Assembly (NCBI GenBank): GCA_030618945.1
Contig: JAUXCI010000200.1
Span: 1 to 5,148, forward strand
DNA from: Flavobacteriaceae bacterium
Lineage (GTDB): Bacteria; Bacteroidota; Bacteroidia; Flavobacteriales; Flavobacteriaceae
DNA: 5,148 nt
Direction of reading: 5' to 3'
Shown piece after piece: positions 4,736 through 5,148 of the stretch (position 1 is its first letter; every line of letters starts with the position of its first letter). Made by a program: the position numbers and the translations under genes. The notes below the pieces were generated by a model, which was not told where the DNA came from, ran no database searches, and worked only from the letters and a program-made list of their open reading frames with translations.

Positions 4736-5148
4736 ATGCAGGTTTACCCAATTGAAACCGGTAACTTTAAGTTGGATGGTGGTGCCATGTTCGGCGTTGT
4801 GCCTAAAGTGATATGGCAAAAAACCAATCCTGCTGACGCCAATAACCTCATTGACATGAGCTTGAGGTGTATGCTTATAGAAGATGGGAATAAGCTGATT
4901 CTTATCGATAATGGCACCGGCGACAAGCAAAGTGAAAAATTCTTTAGTTATTATTTCCCTTTCGGGGATGAAAATCTTGACAGCTCCTTAAAAAAAATCG
5001 GTTTTCACAGAAACGACATCACGGATGTATTTCTTACCCATCTTCATTTTGATCATTGTGGAGGAAGCATTCAAATGAATAAAAATGGCACCGGATATGA
5101 ACCGGCCTTTATAAACGCTAAATTCTGGACTAATGAGGATCACTGGCA
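4736..5148 (+). CDS. MBL-fold metallo-hydrolase, N-terminal part (3'-truncated by window edge)
   Basis: An open frame of 137 codons starts at ATG 4736-4738 and runs off the right edge. After a short strand comes LDGGAMFGVVPKVIW at 13-27, a stretch typical of lactonase-like MBL hydrolases such as the YtnP/AiiA-like group. LIDNGTGDK at 57-64 precedes the zinc-binding signature THLHFDHCGG at 101-110, where H102, H104, D106 and H107 are the first metal ligands. Members hydrolyse lactones, esters or related substrates with a dinuclear metal centre; family likeness alone does not prove quorum quenching. No signal peptide is seen, so it is probably cytoplasmic. The remaining metal ligands lie beyond the window, so an intact active site cannot be confirmed. 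No Shine-Dalgarno precedes the start; the first in-frame alternative, M18, would cut into the conserved stretch. Confidence 0.88.
   Translation, partial: MQVYPIETGNFKLDGGAMFGVVPKVIWQKTNPADANNLIDMSLRCMLIEDGNKLILIDNGTGDKQSEKFFSYYFPFGDENLDSSLKKIGFHRNDITDVFLTHLHFDHCGGSIQMNKNGTGYEPAFINAKFWTNEDHW

Noticed and set aside
4718..4930. Minus-strand frames opposite the MBL gene (4718-4930 and 4744-4926)
   Set aside because: They are antisense to conserved MBL-fold sequence (LDGGAMFGVVPK region) and show no independent signature.

Overview
The window looks like an ordinary chromosomal segment from a member of the Bacteroidota, most likely a flavobacterium. The evidence is AT-rich DNA, promoter-like boxes of the Bacteroidetes type (TTG, then 19 nt, then TAnnTTTG), no Shine-Dalgarno sequence in front of any visible start, a tRNA-Cys without an encoded CCA end, and protein families typical of that group. 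I see no transposase, CRISPR array, phage gene or rRNA.

Layout from left to right. The 3' end of folB (dihydroneopterin aldolase, + strand) runs in from the left edge. It meets head-on a two-gene minus-strand operon read from 2034 down to 228: first a GtrB/DPM1-like family 2 glycosyltransferase, then an overlapping integral membrane protein of the LPG_synthase_TM (UPF0104/YbhN) family. A 124-nt divergent intergenic region holds a probable promoter and a 20-nt hairpin-forming palindrome. It leads into a 555-aa ArnT/PMT-like GT-C glycosyltransferase on the + strand (2159-3826). That gene converges on a minus-strand, membrane-anchored tyrosine/dual-specificity-type phosphatase (3823-4407). A second divergent region (4408-4560) carries back-to-back promoter boxes, the right-hand one serving a tRNA-Cys(GCA) gene with a clear intrinsic terminator. 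The window ends inside a metallo-beta-lactamase-fold hydrolase starting at 4736.

Functionally, the three central genes make a plausible lipid-carrier glycosylation module. The GT2 enzyme would load a sugar onto undecaprenyl phosphate on the cytoplasmic face. The LPG_synthase_TM protein occupies the place a flippase takes in Gtr or Arn systems. The GT-C enzyme would transfer the sugar to an acceptor on the periplasmic side. This resembles GtrA-GtrB-Gtr or ArnC-ArnE/F-ArnT logic, but the sugar, the acceptor and the flippase role are inference. The phosphatase may act in the same envelope setting, but only its position suggests so. folB, the tRNA and the MBL hydrolase look like unrelated neighbours.

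Both convergent gene pairs (folB/LPG_TM and GT-C/phosphatase) end with the same 4-nt overlap, TTAG, in which the two stop codons share bases. No wholly undescribed system is evident. The best leads are the putative carrier-sugar module, the palindrome at the predicted 5' end of the GT-C mRNA, and the mirrored promoter sequences around the tRNA.
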